Below are positions 63,760 through 64,000 of a DNA stretch of 64,000 nt, in pieces. Origin of the DNA: Phormidesmis priestleyi ULC007 (GTDB lineage Bacteria; Cyanobacteriota; Cyanobacteriia; Leptolyngbyales; Leptolyngbyaceae). Made by a program: the position numbers and the translations under genes. Every line of letters starts with the position of its first letter. Position 1 is the first letter of the stretch. The notes beneath the pieces are model-generated. The model was not told where the DNA came from. It did not search any database and worked only from the letters and a program-made list of their open reading frames with translations. The DNA lies in NCBI RefSeq assembly GCF_001895925.1, contig NZ_MPPI01000014.1, forward strand, positions 1 through 64,000. The letters run 5' to 3'.

Positions 63760-64000
63760 CTAAAACACAGTTAGTAAACAAAGCAATAGGGCTTCTGTCC
63801 ATTCGACGATCGCTCCGTAAGTGTCTCCGGTCTGTCCGCCTAGTTTATGGTTAAACCACGCCCCGGTGAGAATTGCGATCGTGCTTCCTCCCACAATCAC
63901 TCCTGCTGCTAGAGAAGGACGATCGTGCCAAAAAGAGATTTCCAATCCAACCAACAGCAAAAGAGTGGGCAGCGCTTCCCAAAGAGATTGAATCGATGCT
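63760..64000 (-). CDS. cobS: Adenosylcobinamide-GDP ribazoletransferase, 5' end outside window
   Basis: Last step of the cobalamin nucleotide loop. Only the C-terminal 79 residues are visible; the frame stays open to base 64000. The ending AWFNHKLGGQTGDTYGAIVE then WTEALLLCLLTV is the conserved CobS C-terminus. Hydrophobic helices fit the integral membrane enzyme. The 70-base gap to the hydroxylase gene is unremarkable. Confidence 0.93.
   Translation of the reverse strand, partial: ASIQSLWEALPTLLLLVGLEISFWHDRPSLAAGVIVGGSTIAILTGAWFNHKLGGQTGDTYGAIVEWTEALLLCLLTVF

Overview
The window comes from a cyanobacterium, probably a filamentous, Leptolyngbya-like one. It carries psbA (photosystem II D1), a CyanoP-type PsbP lipoprotein, a high-light-inducible protein, a type 2 isopentenyl-diphosphate isomerase, a group 1 sigma factor, DevBCA-type exporter genes, xisH/xisI relatives and several small families I know only from cyanobacteria. 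The octamer GCGATCGC (HIP1) recurs throughout. Genus-level placement is inference.

Layout. 1-3.8 kb: 3' part of psbA with a strong terminator, then miaB and a membrane-anchored Ser/Thr kinase on the minus strand. 3.9-8.3 kb: a branched-chain/neutral amino acid uptake cluster (binding protein, an unrecognised membrane protein, two permeases, no ATPases). 8.4-13.1 kb: cysteine synthase, a 2Fe-2S thioredoxin-like protein, ygfZ and two small conserved genes, fmt. 13.2-17.5 kb: devA-devC-devB plus a small membrane methyltransferase, divergent from a PadR-type regulator; a perfect 14-bp-arm palindrome lies between them. 17.4-27.7 kb: DUF6464-, DUF4335- and DUF3038-type genes, CyanoP, maf, a second kinase, mazG, DUF2949- and DUF3611-type genes, recQ and a nucleoside-type ABC permease.

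27.9-33.0 kb is an accessory island: a type III restriction-modification locus (mod, frameshifted res) with a hicA-hicB toxin-antitoxin pair between mod and res, followed by decayed DNA that includes a second copy of the hicB start. 33.0-41.6 kb returns to housekeeping: an acetyltransferase, cutA, a phosphopantetheinyl transferase, two tandem GH13 alpha-amylase-like genes, a heptose kinase-like gene and pgl.

41.7-47.3 kb is a signalling/conflict cluster: a zinc-ribbon plus FHA protein, an FHA plus kinase protein with an altered catalytic loop, a small EACC1-like protein and a membrane-spanning caspase-like protease. A decayed xisH and an intact xisI follow, flanked by near-identical direct repeats. 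This is the best candidate for an undescribed system: phosphothreonine signalling coupled to a membrane-tethered suicide protease. 47.4-64.0 kb: xth, an SDR, a VTE6-like gene, a VOC protein, a lipase-like hydrolase, a TPR protein, pyrR, fni, a carotenoid oxygenase, a folate/biopterin-type transporter, hli, sigA, a polysaccharide deacetylase, a degenerate receiver protein, queC, a UbiH-like hydroxylase and the 3' end of cobS.

Several palindromic miniature repeats are scattered in the intergenic spaces, some starting within a few bases of stop codons. No tRNA, rRNA, CRISPR array or complete insertion sequence was recognised. All family names come from reading motifs and recalling families, not from database searches.
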